Part shown: piece by piece, positions 63,155 to 64,000 of the stretch
How positions within the stretch are numbered: position 1 is the stretch's first letter
How the letters are laid out: each line of letters opens with the position of its first letter
Assembly (NCBI RefSeq): GCF_040529065.1
Contig: NZ_CP132343.1
Span: 806,001-870,000, forward strand
Length of the DNA: 64,000 nucleotides
Direction: 5' to 3'
Source: Xanthomonas sacchari
GTDB lineage: Bacteria; Pseudomonadota; Gammaproteobacteria; Xanthomonadales; Xanthomonadaceae
Notes under the pieces: generated by a model
Told to the model about the DNA's origin: nothing
Seen by the model: the letters and a program-made list of their open reading frames with translations, nothing else
The model's database searches: none
Translations under genes and position numbers: made by a program

Positions 63155-63160
63155 TACAAT
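63155..63160 (+). promoter_or_regulatory. Candidate -10 element of purL
   Basis: TACAAT lies 33 bp before the purL ATG. The -35 position falls at the edge of the repeat block and has no good match. Confidence 0.35.
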
Positions 63161-63193
63161 AGCCAGCCCGTTTCCTCACACGGTTCCCCGGAC

Positions 63194-64000
63194 ATGATCG
63201 TCCTCGAGGGCGCTTCCGCCCTTTCGCCGTTCCGTCGCGCTCGGCTCGAAACCCGCCTGCAGTCCCTCGTTCCCGGCGTGCGCATCGCCGGTGCCTGGCA
63301 CGTCTACTTCATCGACGGCGACAACGCCGCGTCGCTCGACCTGGTCGCGGCGCGGCGCATCCTGCAGGCGCAGGACGCGCCGGCGCCGGCCGACGCGGAC
63401 ACCTGCTCGCGCTACGTGGTGCCGCGGCTGGGCACGCGCTCGCCGTGGTCGAGCAAGGCCACCGAACTGGTCCGCGGCGCCGGGCTGGCGATCCGCCGGG
63501 TCGAACGCGGCACCCGCCTGGACCTGGCCGGCTGGCCCGAGACGCCGGCCGACCAGGCCGCGCTGGCCAAGCTGCTGCACGATCCGATGACGCAGTCGCT
63601 GCTGGACGATGCCGCGCAGGCGCAGGCGCTGTTCCAGGCGCCGGCGCGCGGCGAGGTCGAGCGTATCCCGCTGGACCAGTTGGAAGCGGCCAATGCGCGC
63701 CTGGGCCTGGCCCTGGCCCAGGACGAGATCGACTACCTGCGCCAGCGCTTCGGCGAACTCGGCCGCGATCCGGCCGACGTGGAACTGATGATGTTCGCGC
63801 AGGCCAATTCCGAGCACTGCCGGCACAAGATCTTCAACGCCAGCTGGACCATCGACGGCAAGGAGCAGGACCGCTCGCTGTTCCGGATGATCAAGCACAC
63901 CCACCAGCAGACCCCGCAGCACACGCTCAGCGCGTACAGCGACAACGCGGCGGTGGTGGAAGGCCATCCGGCCGCGCGCTATCGCCCGGATCCGGCCAGC
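63194..64000 (+). CDS. purL: Phosphoribosylformylglycinamidine synthase, 5' part
   Basis: The first 269 codons of the large type PurL, running off the window. The start [22 protein letters not shown] and the motif [22 protein letters not shown] (PurS-linker and synthetase domain with catalytic His) are diagnostic. It converts FGAR to FGAM in purine synthesis, using glutamine. The full gene should be about 1300 codons. A 7-bp repeat block ends about 45 bp upstream. Confidence 0.95.
   Translation, partial: MIVLEGASALSPFRRARLETRLQSLVPGVRIAGAWHVYFIDGDNAASLDLVAARRILQAQDAPAPADADTCSRYVVPRLGTRSPWSSKATELVRGAGLAIRRVERGTRLDLAGWPETPADQAALAKLLHDPMTQSLLDDAAQAQALFQAPARGEVERIPLDQLEAANARLGLALAQDEIDYLRQRFGELGRDPADVELMMFAQANSEHCRHKIFNASWTIDGKEQDRSLFRMIKHTHQQTPQHTLSAYSDNAAVVEGHPAARYRPDPAS

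Overview
The window is G+C-rich DNA from a gammaproteobacterium of the Xanthomonadaceae, most likely Xanthomonas. The clearest evidence is a polysaccharide locus lying between metB and etfA, followed by rfbBACD and xanAB; this is the known position of the Xanthomonas lipopolysaccharide (LPS) locus. The species cannot be named from the sequence alone.

Layout. 1-6353: a tandem repeat, then pilU (-), a DUF4398/OmpA-like pair, a DUF465 protein, cystathionine beta-synthase and metB. 6378-15687 (+): an O-antigen operon (glycosyltransferase, Wzm/Wzt exporter with a carbohydrate-binding tail, coiled-coil methyltransferase, Rmd, Gmd, two-domain glycosyltransferase) that looks built to make and export a D-rhamnose polymer. 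16294-25507 (-): an eight-gene operon that holds a mycobacterial-type polyprenyl-phosphoryl-arabinose pathway (HAD-UbiA fusion, DprE1, DprE2, GtrA) plus an epimerase, an FAD oxidoreductase, a predicted GT-C transferase and a flippase-like protein. 25527-27214: etfA/etfB. 27451-33813: dTDP-L-rhamnose genes (rfbBACD) facing xanB/xanA. 33947-39777: scoAB, a WbsX/RgpF sugar protein overlapping the ETF-quinone oxidoreductase gene, and an AlkB-like gene that ends inside a repeat.

40020-43628: a Mla-type lipid-transport operon (mlaE-mlaF-mlaD-lipoprotein). Then come a ThrE-like exporter, an H-NS-like protein, proS, a DUF4124 protein, pssA, a probable holD, rimI, a secreted pectate lyase with a candidate Clp site, valS-holC-pepA, lptF-lptG, a MAPEG protein, a 120-bp tandem repeat array running into an RDD gene, xerD with a 7-bp repeat array at its start codon, a DsbC-like lipoprotein and the 5' part of purL, which runs off the window.

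The most notable content is the arabinose-type operon at the edge of the LPS locus. Also notable are the likely DNA polymerase III psi gene beside rimI and the colonisation of gene edges, and even coding sequence, by GGGAATC-type 7-bp repeats.
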